A DNA stretch of 64,000 nucleotides from Streptomyces sp. KMM 9044 (GCF_024701375.2 NZ_CP113910.1:434001-498000), one strand, 5' to 3'. Positions 53,253 through 63,066 are shown, counted from the first letter of the stretch. Made by a program: numbers and translations. Notes: generated by a model from the sequence alone, not told the origin.

Positions 53253-55322
53253 ATGCGCCCGCGATTCGAGCAGGATCGCTGGGTGTTCTCCGGTCTGGTG
53301 GACGCTCACCGGATGATGACCGAGCGCGAGCAGATCTGGGACTTCACCGAGATCATCAATCCGCAGTGGCGGGTCGTGGCCAAGGAGATTCTGTTGGCGA
53401 TGCTGGCCCCGCAGTACGAGGCGGTGCTGGAGTGCGCGCATGCGCTGCGGGCTGCTCGCTCCCCTCGGACTCTCTACGGCTTCCTGGAGAAGTACATCGA
53501 GTGGTTCAACTGGCTTACAGAGAAAGGCATTACCTCTCTGCGTGGCGTCTCGCAGGAACTGTGTGAGCGCTATCTGGAGGAACGCTCATGGAGCGTTCCT
53601 CGCCTTGGGCGGCACCGACGACGTCTGGAGCCGTACTCGACCGTGGCGCACGTCAGGATCCTCAAGCTGATTGCCCAGTACGAGGAGCTGCTGTCCGGCG
53701 ACGGCTACGACGCGGGGTTCGTACCGTGGAAGGGGAAGACCGCCACCCAGGTCGTCGGCTACAAGTCGAAGGGGCCGAACCTGACGCCTCCCGTGCCGGA
53801 CTCCATGCTGCAACCGTTGCTGGCCACCTGCCTGCACCTGGTCAACGATGTGGGGCCGCATCTCGTAGATCTGATGGAGACGGTGAGCGCCGACAGAGCG
53901 GCCCTTCCGACGTCCGGCGGCGTGACCCTCGCGCAGCTCCCCGCTCTGCGGCAGGTCCTGGAGCGCATGCGGACATCGGGAGCGCCCCTGCCGGCAGTCG
54001 ATGACGCTCAGCTGCGCAAGCGGACCACGCTGGGAGAAGAGGGCCCGCTGAAGCATCTGGGCTGGGAAGCCCTCGCCCGCACGGTCGGCGCCCGGAGATT
54101 CGGGGACGACGCGCGGCAGGCTCTGATCCCGGAGCTGACCGCGCTGGCCGCCGAGGTCGGCTTCCAGCCGCCGCTGGCCAGACAGGCCGCGGGAATCCCG
54201 CGTGTGGTCGACGGCGAGCTCGTGCCATGGACGCTGCCGCTGGCCGACGGTGATCTCTTCTTCATGGTCGATCACGCGGTGACGGCCTGTCTGGTGGTGA
54301 CCTGCGCACTCAGTGGGATGCGGACCAGTGAACTGCTGGAGCTCGAAGCTGGCAGCCGACTCCCCGCCGTGGCGACGCCCGGGGGCGGCCCGCGGTTCCG
54401 GCTCGCCAGCCGCCTGATCAAGGGGCAGAAGTTCGGGGGTGTCCCCGACGAGTGGGTGGTCATCGAGCAGGTGGACCGCTCGGTGGCCCTTGCCGAACGG
54501 CTGGTGAACCGTTCGGCCGGTGAGGCGCTGTTCGGCACCATTGACCTGGCGGGCCGGTTGAGGAATCTGCGCGGCTGGCTGGAGCGGACCGGCAACCGGG
54601 AACGCTGGGGCTTGCCGGTCATTCCCCAAGGTCCGCTCAGCGCCCGGATGTTGCGCCGGACGCTGTCCCTGGCCATCGCAGAACGGCCCGGCGGCCTCCT
54701 GGCGGCGAAGGTCGCCCTCAAGCACATCTCCGTGGCCACCACGGAAGGCTATGCCGCTCGCCCCGGCGGCTCCCAGCGACTGTTCCATGCCGAGGTCGAG
54801 GAAGCCGAGGAGGCCCATCACGTGCAGCTGACGGTGGAGGCATTCCGGGATGTCCAGGCGGGCCGGATGCCCGCCGGTCCGGGTGCTCGGAGCCTGATCG
54901 AGGCGTTCCACCATGTGGACGCTCAGTTGAAGAACGCGGCCCGGACGGACCCGAAGATCCTCAAGGACGACCGTCACCTGGAGGGACTCCTGCGCAAGCA
55001 GGCCAGTACCCTCCACGTCGGGCCCGCCAACTTCTGCTGGTTCCGCGACCCGTCCAAAGCACTGTGCCTGCGCCTGGCCGGCACGCCTAATGCCACGAAG
55101 CCGCTGGTGGGGATGTGCGACTCGGCGCGCTGCCCGCAGGCCACCCACCATCCCTGTCACCGCCCCGTGTGGGCCGGGCAGGCCACCGCCATCGACGTGT
55201 TCATTCAAAGCCCCCGGGTCGCCAAGGGCGAGAAGGCCCGGCTGACCCCCGAACGCGACCGCGCCCTGCGAGTCGTCGCCGAGATCGACGCCGCCCAGAC
55301 CGTTTCCATTGGAGAGGACTGA
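53253..55322 (+). CDS. Tyrosine recombinase 3 of trio
   Basis: A 689-residue recombinase. Catalytic pieces: Arg in CALSGMRTSELLEL, SARMLRRTLSLAI (Arg of the second box, with Ala where His is usual), and ALKHISVATTEGYAAR with His and Tyr. The C-terminal part has FCWFRDPSKALCL and MCDSARCPQATHHPCH, a Cys/His-rich possible zinc site. ATG at 53253 follows GAGGGG. An ATG at 53146 overlapping the previous stop begins a plausible N-terminus (MRRSVSASLPRHRRAIPVF, then GLRLAEG), but that frame ends at 53316. The original N-terminus may therefore be frameshifted near 53250. Confidence 0.78.
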   Translation: MRPRFEQDRWVFSGLVDAHRMMTEREQIWDFTEIINPQWRVVAKEILLAMLAPQYEAVLECAHALRAARSPRTLYGFLEKYIEWFNWLTEKGITSLRGVSQELCERYLEERSWSVPRLGRHRRRLEPYSTVAHVRILKLIAQYEELLSGDGYDAGFVPWKGKTATQVVGYKSKGPNLTPPVPDSMLQPLLATCLHLVNDVGPHLVDLMETVSADRAALPTSGGVTLAQLPALRQVLERMRTSGAPLPAVDDAQLRKRTTLGEEGPLKHLGWEALARTVGARRFGDDARQALIPELTALAAEVGFQPPLARQAAGIPRVVDGELVPWTLPLADGDLFFMVDHAVTACLVVTCALSGMRTSELLELEAGSRLPAVATPGGGPRFRLASRLIKGQKFGGVPDEWVVIEQVDRSVALAERLVNRSAGEALFGTIDLAGRLRNLRGWLERTGNRERWGLPVIPQGPLSARMLRRTLSLAIAERPGGLLAAKVALKHISVATTEGYAARPGGSQRLFHAEVEEAEEAHHVQLTVEAFRDVQAGRMPAGPGARSLIEAFHHVDAQLKNAARTDPKILKDDRHLEGLLRKQASTLHVGPANFCWFRDPSKALCLRLAGTPNATKPLVGMCDSARCPQATHHPCHRPVWAGQATAIDVFIQSPRVAKGEKARLTPERDRALRVVAEIDAAQTVSIGED

Positions 55323-55323
55323 G

Positions 55324-55821
55324 ATGGCCCGGCTCACCGAGGAATCCAAGACCCACAACGAGGCCGCGATCCGAGCTGCCATGGAACGGATCCTGAAGGG
55401 AGATCTCCCATCCGGCGGCAAGGCCGACCTGAAGGCCCTCGCCGCCCTGGCCGGCGTGACCCGCACCGGCTTCTATCCCAAGAAGAACCGCGACGGAACC
55501 ACCCGGCCCGGGGCCTACCAGCACCTCGCCGAGGAGTTTGAACGCAGGCTGAACGAACTCCGCGACGCCGGAGAGATCGCCGATCCCCGGATCGCGCAGA
55601 TTGAACGACTCAAGGCACAAAATGCCGAGCTCAAATCGCGCATCGTCACCCGCGACGAGCAGATCGCGCAGCTCACCGAGTTCAGAAACCTGGCGATCTC
55701 TCGCCTTGCCGCTCAGCACGACGAGATCGAGCGTCTGCGCAGGCAAGTCACCGACAACGGCGTCGTACGACGGCTGCCAGAAGCCACGAACCACATCGCG
55801 CCCTTCGGCTCGTGTAGTTAG
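55324..55821 (+). CDS. Small coiled-coil protein of the recombinase element (TnpC/DUF6262-like)
   Basis: A 165-residue, highly charged and helical protein: an N-terminal helix-turn-helix-like part (LKALAALAGVTRTGFYPKKN), then a long coiled coil (IERLKAQNAELKSRIVTRDEQ, HDEIERLRRQV). Small proteins like this always follow the recombinases in Tn554-type elements and assist transposition. The start is one base after the upstream stop. No catalytic residues are visible. Confidence 0.8.
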   Translation: MARLTEESKTHNEAAIRAAMERILKGDLPSGGKADLKALAALAGVTRTGFYPKKNRDGTTRPGAYQHLAEEFERRLNELRDAGEIADPRIAQIERLKAQNAELKSRIVTRDEQIAQLTEFRNLAISRLAAQHDEIERLRRQVTDNGVVRRLPEATNHIAPFGSCS

Positions 55822-55896
55822 GGGCGGTCGCGGTTCAGCTCGAACCCAGGTGGATTCCTGGTCGCGCCGTCGGCGGGCGGCGCGACCGGACGGGGC

Positions 55897-56358
55897 TCAG
55901 CTAATCGGGCCGAAGATCTCGGTGCGGTCGAAGTCAGCGTCCATGTCGTCCAGCACCGCTCCCAGTTGCTTTTCCTCGTACTTGAAGTGCGTCTCCATGA
56001 CCGCCTCGATCCCGTCCAGGTGGCGGTGTGCCACCTCCGGGTCGGTCGAGTCGGCCACCGCCTTCTGCAATCCACCGATGAGGTGCTCGATCATGTTGTG
56101 GTCCTGAGTCAGCTTCGCGACCACTGGCGCCAGGTCGGGTTGCGCCCGTACCAGTTCCGGGAACAGCGAACCGTCCTCGGCGCGATGGTGGCCGGACAGG
56201 GCAGCGCAGAACCCGTGGCAGAACAACAGCAGGTCGGTGGCGGCGTCGGCGGGGTTGCCGCCGTCCAGTCCCGCCCGCGCCAGCGCCAACGCATTGCGCA
56301 GCTTGCCGTGCACCCGCTGCAGTTCCCCGCCCCAGGCGGTGACGCGGTCAGTCGGCAA
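55897..56358 (-). CDS. Hemerythrin HHE-domain protein (cargo)
   Basis: A 153-residue four-helix protein with the HHE pattern: HGKLRNALALAR, FCHGFCAALSGHHRAEDGSLFPEL, KLTQDHNMIEHLI and METHFKYEEKQLG give the His and Glu ligands of a di-iron site. Such proteins sense or buffer oxygen, NO or iron. The probable start is TTG at 56358, which has a strong GGGAGGG seven bases upstream. It overlaps the hydrolase stop by 11 bp. It lies within the mobile element, opposite to the recombinases. Confidence 0.82.
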   Translation of the reverse strand: MPTDRVTAWGGELQRVHGKLRNALALARAGLDGGNPADAATDLLLFCHGFCAALSGHHRAEDGSLFPELVRAQPDLAPVVAKLTQDHNMIEHLIGGLQKAVADSTDPEVAHRHLDGIEAVMETHFKYEEKQLGAVLDDMDADFDRTEIFGPIS

Positions 56359-57148
56359 GAACGCCCTCCCGTCGCAGCCAGGCCGCGCACGCGGTCGTCC
56401 AGGACGCGGTGTGCGGCTCGCGCGCAATGAACTTATGCGGCTCGCCGCCGTATTCCACGCCGTCGGCCAGGCCGATGCCGTGGCTGCCGCCCGGGTAGAC
56501 GTGCAACTCCACCGGTACCGCGGCCGCCGCCAGCGCCCGGGTCCACTCCAGGGCGTTGGGCAGGCCCGGCGGGTCCTGAGCGGTGGCCCATACGAAGGTC
56601 GGACACACCGACGCGTCCACATGCTTGGCCGGGGATAGCTCGTCCTTGATGGGCAGCAGGTCGCCGAGCAGGTTCTCGACCACGGACGGCGGCAGCAGGT
56701 CGAGGTCGGCCAGCGCATAGGCCAGGACCGCGAAGTCCGGTCGGGGCGGGTCGGCGACGCCCTCCTCGATGGACAGGACCCGGCCGGTCATGAGCAGGCC
56801 CGCGAGTTGGCCGCCCGCGCTTGATCCGATGACGCCGACCCGGCCGACATCGAGGCCGTGGTCGCCGTTGCGGATGTGGTCCAACCCGGCCCGGGCGTCT
56901 TCGAGCGGGGCCGGGAACCGGTCCGGCAGCAGCCGGTAGGACAGGACGAAGGCGTGGATGCCGAGGCCGGACAGCCAGCGCGCGTAGCCTTCGCCCTCGT
57001 GCGGTGGAAGTTCCCGGAAGCCGCCGCCGGGCAGGACGAGGACGGCGGGTCGGGGGCCGAAGAACCGGTCCTCGGCGGGGTAAAGCGTGATCTTCTGTGA
57101 AATTGGGGTGGGAATGGCCGGAGCCACCTTTCGAGACGACGCCTCCAT
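56348..57148 (-). CDS. Alpha/beta hydrolase, BD-FAE/esterase type (cargo)
   Basis: A 266-residue esterase/lipase-like hydrolase. AVLVLPGGGFRELPPHEGEGYA is the oxyanion region, Ser in VGVIGSSAGGQLAGLL the nucleophile, Asp in ATAQDPPGLPNALEW and His in YPGGSHGIGLADG complete the triad. ATG at 57148 gives a normal-length protein. An upstream ATG in the same frame would add a basic tail. It is coupled to the hemerythrin gene. The 330 bases from here to 57480 contain no gene I can support and hold the element's right end. Confidence 0.8.
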   Translation of the reverse strand: MEASSRKVAPAIPTPISQKITLYPAEDRFFGPRPAVLVLPGGGFRELPPHEGEGYARWLSGLGIHAFVLSYRLLPDRFPAPLEDARAGLDHIRNGDHGLDVGRVGVIGSSAGGQLAGLLMTGRVLSIEEGVADPPRPDFAVLAYALADLDLLPPSVVENLLGDLLPIKDELSPAKHVDASVCPTFVWATAQDPPGLPNALEWTRALAAAAVPVELHVYPGGSHGIGLADGVEYGGEPHKFIAREPHTASWTTACAAWLRREGVLAD

Positions 57149-57485
57149 GCCTGACGATCCATCCGCCACCGGCACGCGACGCTGCCTGAAACTATAACCA
57201 CCAAGGCCAGATAGGCGGTTGCGTCGCGCTGCCGCAATGGCGTCAGAGTGAGCACGCAGTCTCCGAGGACCGCGAGTCGGCGTCATCGCCTCACACTGCG
57301 TTCTCGGCAACGTCAAGCGCGCCTTGCGCATGCCGCCTTCTCAAGCAGCCGCGCGGCGGCCCCTCCGACTGGGATGCTGGTTACTCGTAACACCCGCGAA
57401 AGGCACACACCGATGCACCGCAGCGCGTCACAGGCCGGGGCGCCGGCCCTGCGGAATGCGACACAACCTGCGGGGACACGGTGTC

Positions 57486-57495
57486 TGCAACGACT
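57486..57495 (-). repeat. Right terminal inverted repeat of the recombinase element
   Basis: TGCAACGACT on the plus strand, AGTCGTTGCA on the minus strand. It matches the left repeat at 9 of 10 positions and lies two bases inside the right CCCCG. Confidence 0.65.
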
Positions 57496-57502
57496 AACCC
57501 CG

Positions 57503-58812
57503 CGCTGCTTCCGCTGCTGCTCCTGGCGTGTCTGCCGCAGGCTGCGTCGTACGTTCGGGCCGCGCGGGTGGTGTACCTGGCGGGCCTGGAGACCTCGGGG
57601 CGGCGGCGGATGCTGCACAAGCTGCGCTGGCACATGGCGTACGTGGAGTCCAGCGAGGAGATGCGGGCCTGCCTGGCCGGGCCGTTCCTCACAGCGCGGT
57701 ACCGGCGGCTCGCCGCCTCGGTCAACGCCGCGGAGCGCGGGGCCGCGGACACGGGTGCGTGGATGGGGCTGGGCGGTGCCCTCGCCGGCGGTGTGACGTC
57801 GGCCGCGGTGTGGGCCGCGTTGCTGTGGCTGCTGGCCTCCGGCCGGATGGACCTCGCGGCCGGGGGCGGCGCGGTCTTCGCCCTCCAGACCGCGACGACG
57901 TCCGTGCGTGGCATCATCAACGGCGGGGCCCGCCTGGTGCGCACCGGCTGGTACGTCCAGGACTGGCAGAACTTCCTCGACAACGCCCACGGGCAGGCCA
58001 TGGCATCCTCCCGCGGCGACCGGACCCTGTCCGGGGCTCCTGAGCGGTTCGAAGTCCGGGACATCACCTACCGGTACGACGGGGCGGAGCGGGACAGTCT
58101 CAGCGGGGTGTCCCTGCGGGTGCGGCGCGGGGAGATCGTGGCGCTGGTCGGGGAGAACGGTTCGGGCAAGTCCACTCTGTCCCGGCTGATCTGCGGCCTG
58201 CTGCTGCCCACGTCCGGCGAGGTGGCGTGGGACCACACGACCACGGCCCGGCTGGAGCCCTGGGAGGCGTGGAAGCATGTCGCCCTCGCCCCGCAGAAGT
58301 ACACCTACCTGCCGCTGACACTCCGCGACAACATCACCTTCGGGCAGGGAGACACCGGCGACGCCGCCGTCCTCGCCGCCTGCGAGGCGTCCGGGGCGTC
58401 GGACATGCTGCCCGGTCTGCGGTCGGGGATCGACACACTCCTGACGTCGGAGTGGTACGGAGGCCAGCAGCTGTCCGGCGGCCAGTGGCAGCGTGTCGTG
58501 CTCACCAGGGCCTTCCACCGGCAGGCGGCGCTGCTCGTCATGGACGAACCGACGGCCGCCCTGGACGCGCGGGCGGAGCACCACGTCTTCACCGGGCTGC
58601 GGGAACTGGCCAAGGACCGGGCCATCCTGCTGATCACCCACCGGCTCACCAACGTCGCCGTGGCCGACAGGATCGTCGTCCTCGACCAAGGACGGATCGT
58701 GCAGGAAGGCACCTACGACCAACTCACCCGGGAGCCCGGCCTGTTCCGGTCCTTGTGGGAACTCCAGCAGCGCACCGGCGGGGAGACTCCTTCGTGCCCG
58801 GCCTCCGGATGA
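57503..58812 (+). pseudogene. ABC transporter gene, 3' part, separated by insertion
   Basis: Continues the gene at 49194-49848: remaining membrane spans, then an ATPase with Walker A GENGSGKST, Q-loop ALAPQKYTYL, signature LSGGQWQR, Walker B LLVMDEPTAALD and switch His in LLITHRL. A GTG at 57481 inside the element could start translation of this half, but it would lack the first spans. The family is that of ABC half-transporters with peptide or lipid substrates. The exact ligand is unknown. Confidence 0.85.
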
Positions 58813-58907
58813 ACCACCCCGGGGCCGGCGGGAACGGCAGGGTGTCCTGCCCGCCAAGGCGTTCGAGGTGGCCGGGAAGGCGGTACCCGCGCGCGCCGGA
58901 GCCGGGC

Positions 58908-59366
58908 ATGCGGCAGGATGCCCTGGTGCTGCCCCTTCACGAAACCCACGAGCGCGCCGACACCGGCACCGGCCCGCTGCGGACCCGGCTGGTGGCGGCC
59001 GGGGTCGTGGTGGTCGTCGGGCTCGGGCTGGGGTTGCGGGCCGTGGTGGTGGGGAGCGTGGCCGGGTACGGCGGGGACGCGCTGTACACCGTGCTGGTTA
59101 TCGCTCTCGTCGTCGCCCTGGCTCCACGGGTGTCGCCGAAGGTGGCGGCCGCGAGTGCGCTGGCCTTCAACTGGGGGATCGAGTTCCTCCAGCTCACTGA
59201 CGTGCCCGCGGAACTGCCCGAGCGCAGTACCGCTGCCCGTCTCGTGCTCGGTTCCACCTTCAACGCGCCCGACCTGTTCTGATACGCGGCCGGTGCGGCA
59301 GTGGGCCTGCTCGTCCACACCGCGGCGGTCTCGCGCACCGCACACGCGTCTACGGGGCCCGCCTGA
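58908..59366 (+). pseudogene. DUF2809-family membrane protein with in-frame stop
   Basis: The frame from ATG 58908 reads GPLRTRLVAAGVVVVVGLGL through NWGIEFLQLTDVPAELPE to FNAPDLF, then TGA (59280-59282). It continues in the same frame YAAGAAVGLLVHTAA to a second stop at 59366. Family members have a Trp between F and Y at that place, so TGG has become TGA. The truncated 124-residue product would lack the last membrane span. Confidence 0.75.
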
Positions 59367-59384
59367 CGCTCGGGGGAAGCCCCC

Positions 59385-59694
59385 GATCGCCACGCCCCAG
59401 TACCTGGCCGCCGCCGCGTCGGCGGAACTGGAAGCCACCGAGGACCCGGAGTTCCGGCGGCTGATCGACGTCGCCCAGTACGGCGCCGCATCCGCCCGCG
59501 CCATGTCCGGCGTCCGGTACGCCGACCGCGTCTATGTCCTGCACCAGGGCCGCCTGGCCGAACAGGGCGGCCACGAGGAAATGATGGCCGCGCAGGGGCC
59601 GCTACGCCGCGACGTACCAAGCCCAGGCAGCCCAGTACGCCCCGGCACCCCCGTCCCGCGCCCGACCTCGCCCCCCGTCACGGATCCCGCCTGA
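59385..59694 (+). pseudogene. ABC transporter remnant
   Basis: One open stretch joins a piece of an ABC membrane domain (TPQYLAAAASAELEATEDPEF, LIDVAQYGAASARAM) directly to the end of an ABC ATPase (YADRVYVLHQGRLAEQGGHEEMMAAQG). Several hundred codons are missing in between. After AAQG the expected RYAATYQAQAAQY appears in another frame. There is no start codon with a good RBS. The next 350 bases to 60046 hold no gene I can support. Confidence 0.7.
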
Positions 59695-60046
59695 ACACGC
59701 CCCTCGCCCGCTTCCGCTCTCCGGGAGTTCACCTGACCGTCCTCGAGGATCTCGACCCCGTCTCTCCGTCCCCCGTGCGATCTCACCTCGGCGGCCACCT
59801 CGTCGTCGAAAGCCCGGCGACCGGCGCCACCATGCGCGACGGCGGGATCGCCGGGCTCCGCCACAAGGACGGGACACCCCCGTACGACGTGCGCCGGCCG
59901 GACACACAGGCGGTGACGCTCGTGTGTCCCGGACCCGACACACGCATCCTGTCCGGGAGCAGTCCACGGACGGGGCGGTGCCGGGTCCGGGGCGCCCCGG
60001 ACCGTGGAGTGCGGGCCCGCCACGGGCGCGGCGGGCGGGGCGGTTC

Positions 60047-60670
60047 TCAGAGCAGCCAGCGGTTGCGGCTGACGAGGGGGAGCCGCGCCCAGGTCCTGCC
60101 CAGGCCCCAGGTGGTGCCGGCGCCCGCGGCGGCGAGGGCGATCAGGGCGACGGCGTAGATCAGGTGGTAGTCGACGAACGGGTTCGTCGACATGCTCGGC
60201 GATCCGTCCGACAGGTGCCGGGCCGGCGGCCATTCCGCGACCCACATCAGCGCCATCATGACGCTGCCGCCGGCCGCGGCGAGCCGCAGGCCGATGCCCG
60301 CGGTCAGGGCGAGGCCGATGCCGAGCAGGCCGAGCATGAACAGCCAGTCGGCCCACGCCGCACCGGCCCAGGCGTGGAAGGTCGACTCCATCGGCCCGAC
60401 AGCGACGCCGCCGAGGAACCCCCCGGTCGGCGAGCCACCCTCGACCCATGCCCGGCCGGAGGGGGTGGAGTAGCCGAGGCCGAACGTCTTGTCCAGGAAC
60501 GCCCACAGGAAGACGAAGCCCGTCAGGATCCGGAGCCCGGCCAGCACGTACGCGCCGCTCGCGGTAGTCGCCGCCGTCGGCTCGGCGGACGCCTGAGCCG
60601 TCCTCCCGGCCCGGCGCAGAGCCGGGACACGCAATCCCGGACGCCGTGGGGAACTGTCGTGAACTGCCAT
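60047..60670 (-). CDS. DoxX/TQO-large-subunit-like membrane protein
   Basis: A 207-residue protein with four hydrophobic spans (YVLAGLRILTGFVFLWAFLD, WLFMLGLLGIGLALTAGIGL, VMMALMWVAEW, YHLIYAVALIALAAAG) and KTFGLGY, as in DoxX-like proteins and the large subunit of thiosulfate:quinone oxidoreductase. The activity is not certain. ATG at 60670 is favoured because GGGAAGGG lies nine bases upstream. ATG at 60679 would have no spacing. Confidence 0.75.
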   Translation of the reverse strand: MAVHDSSPRRPGLRVPALRRAGRTAQASAEPTAATTASGAYVLAGLRILTGFVFLWAFLDKTFGLGYSTPSGRAWVEGGSPTGGFLGGVAVGPMESTFHAWAGAAWADWLFMLGLLGIGLALTAGIGLRLAAAGGSVMMALMWVAEWPPARHLSDGSPSMSTNPFVDYHLIYAVALIALAAAGAGTTWGLGRTWARLPLVSRNRWLL

Positions 60671-60675
60671 GATGC

Positions 60676-61293
60676 TCATCCCTTCCCGGGGTGATGCGAT
60701 GTGCAGGAGGTGAACGACTCTCGTCGCACCTTCAATGTCCCGCGTCGCCACTGCCCGCCCCCAGGGGCTGCACGACCCTGCATCCGGGCCGAACGGCCCT
60801 GTGTGCGGTACAAGTTGGAGGAGTCCGGGAACAGACCGGGAGGAAGCCGGAAGATGTTCAGATGGTGAGGTCCACCCCCGTACAGGGTCTGTCCGCCGAC
60901 GAGTTCACGCCCGGTGACCAGCTCGGGCACGATGCAGACGAAGACCTCCCGCGTCGCGGGCACCCAGGAGACCGGGCCGGTGCGGGTCAGGCGTGCGTGC
61001 TCGGCCGGGTCGGTCACCACCATGGCCGGGCCCGTGACGACCACGCTCCAGCCGGCCCGCCGGACGGCGTCGACGGTCTCGAAGGCGACCACCGCGCCGT
61101 CGATCGCGCGGACCGGTTCCGAGGCCGCGGCAGTACGCAGCAGGACCGAACCGTCTTCGTCCAGAACGAAGTTGACCGGCAGCACGGCGGGCAGGGCTCA
61201 GCGCGTGCAGACGATGCGGCCGACGGGCACCGCGCCCATCAGCCGTAGACACTCCTGCCTCCCGAGTTCGCGGAAGCCGTCACCGGGGTACAC
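60676..61293 (-). pseudogene. Pyridoxamine 5'-phosphate oxidase-family protein with in-frame stop
   Basis: From a GTG at 61293 the frame reads MYPGDGFRELGRQECLRLMG and VPVGRIVCTR, then TGA at 61198-61200. It continues in the same frame ALPAVLPVNFVLDEDGSVLLRT, GWSVVVTGPAMVV and VFVCIVPELVTGREL. The family usually has an amino acid such as Trp or Gln at the stop, so this is a nonsense mutation. Codons after about 60800 no longer resemble the family. PPOX-fold proteins bind FMN, F420 or haem. Confidence 0.7.
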
Positions 61294-61372
61294 CCATCCT
61301 CCGCGCGTAGCGGTATCGGTTGAATCCGCTGGTGGGCCGTAACGGTGGGCGGGGTGTCGGTGTTGTCTGAGC

Positions 61373-63048
61373 ATGTTGATGACTCCGCCTCCTGCCCGCC
61401 GTGTCGCTGTCCGGCGTGAGCGTGGCCCGCTGCGCATGCGTGCGGTGGTGACGCAGGTGGTGACCAAGCGTCTGGGCGCTCTGCCCGTGGTCGCGGAGTT
61501 TCTGCATCGACTGCGGGTGGCCGATACCGTCGATGGGCTGTGTCCGGTGCGGGATCTGGCGCTGGCCACGCACGGCGATGTGATCGAGGCCCTGGTCGCC
61601 AACCGGCTCACCAGCCCCCGGCCTTTGGTCCGTGTGGAGGACTGGGCCCGGACCTGGGCGGTCAAGGAGGTCATGGAGCTCGATCCCGGGCTGCTCAACG
61701 ACGACCGGCTCGGCCGCGCCCTGGACGCGATCGCCCCGCACCTGGACGAGATCACCGGATCGATCGCCGCCCGGGCGATCTGCGAGTTCGGGATCGACAC
61801 CGCCACCTTGCACTGGGACATGACCTCGATGTCGCTGACCGGGGCCTTCGACCCCGAAGACCAGGACCCGGACTATCCCACGGTCGCCTACGGGCACCCG
61901 AAGGACCGGCGGGTGGACCTCAAGCAGATCCAGGCCGGCCTGGGGATCAGCGCGGACGGGGCCATCCCCTGCTGGCCACCGCGGTCTCCGGCCAGAGCGG
62001 CGAGATCACCCAGGTGGTCTCGGCGATGGCGCGGTTCCAGAAGACCGCCGCCGTCAAGCGCTTCCTGATGATCGGGGACAGCAAACTGGTCTCCTACGAC
62101 AACCTCACCGCGCTGTCCGGCGCGCAGGTCGAGTTCATCGCACCGCTCGCGGCCTCGGCCACCGACACGGCGGTGTTCGCCGCCCTCGACCCCGCCACCG
62201 CGGAGCGAGTCGACTACGTCCCGGTGCGGGTGGCCGACCGCCCCACCATGGACCGCCCCGACTACCGGGTCCTGGAAGACACCCACACCCTGACCGGCAA
62301 ACGCAGAAGCGACCCGCCGATCACCGTGCGCCGCATCCTGGTCCACAGCGCCGGCAACGCCCTCGCGCAGGCCAAGGCCCGCGACAAACGCCTTTCCAAG
62401 GCCCGTGAAGACCTGGACAAGCTCGCGCGGCTGGCCGGCAGTCGCTACTACCCGACCCGCGACAAGGTCTCCGCGAAGATCGGGGTGATCGCCGCCAAGC
62501 GGCGCGTCACCGACTGCCTGCGCACCCACATCACCGACGGCCCCGACGGGAAACCCGCCCTCACCTGGCACTTCGACCAGGACGTGCTCGACATCCAGGC
62601 CAACGCCGACGGCTGGTACGCACTGATCACCAACCAGGACCCCATCAAAGCCGACGCCGCCGCGGTGTTCCTGGCCTACAAGGGCCAGCCCCAGGTCGAG
62701 CGCCGCTACAGCGAACTCAAGGGCCCCCTGGCCGTCGCGCCGCTCTTCCTCCACGACAACAAACGCATCGCCGCACTGCTGCACGTACTCATGCTCGCCC
62801 TGCTGGTCTACAGCCTGATCGAACGACAGGTACGCCGAGCCCTGGAACGCGATGGCAGCCCGGACGGCAGGATGACCGGCCTCTACCCGGACAACCGCCG
62901 CGAACGCCCCACCGCCCGCATGATCTTCTACCACCTCGGTGAACTCGACCTGGCCACCAGCCCCGGCAACTGCACGCCCCAAGTACTCCACATCACCCGC
63001 GGCGTGCAGCTGCACCTCCTCGACCTGCTGGAAATCAACCTGTCCTGA
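61373..63048 (+). pseudogene. IS1634-like transposase, frameshifted
   Basis: Frame 1 (61373 to about 61968): MTPPPARRVAVRRERGPLR, EFLHRLRVADTVDGLCPV, LHWDMTSMSLTGAF, GISADGAIP. Frame 2 (to 63048): LLATAVSGQSGEITQVVSAM, FLMIGDSKLVSYDN, ERRYSELKGPLAVAPLFL, DLLEINLS. This is a DDE transposase of the IS1634/IS1380-like group. The frames meet at ATCCCCTG (61964-61971), where one more C would restore GAIPLLATAV. It may be inactive or may carry a sequencing error. Terminal repeats were not identified with confidence. Confidence 0.8.
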
Positions 63049-63066
63049 CCAGCGCCAGCCCGACAG

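Larger units (their letters stand above)
49849..57502 (+). mobile_element. 7.65-kb element with three tandem tyrosine recombinases
   Basis: It interrupts an ABC transporter gene. CCCCG occurs on both sides (49844-49848 and 57498-57502). Deleting everything from 49849 to 57502 joins CTGCACCCCG to CGCTGCTTCCG and restores VLHPALLPLLLL in frame. Inside are three overlapping tyrosine recombinases, a small helical protein (as in Tn554-like tnpABC or recombinase-in-trio elements), and two cargo genes in the opposite direction. Imperfect inverted repeats AGTCG(C/T)TGCA lie at both ends. The ends are inferred from frame restoration, so a shift of a few bases within CCCCG is possible. Confidence 0.88.

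Noticed and set aside
59766..60020. Possible small gene on the plus strand
   Set aside because: Open frame without RBS, domain or family resemblance. Probably degenerate sequence.
61888..63015. Minus-strand 375-codon frame opposite the IS1634-like transposase
   Set aside because: Gly/Val/Asp-rich shadow of the transposase.
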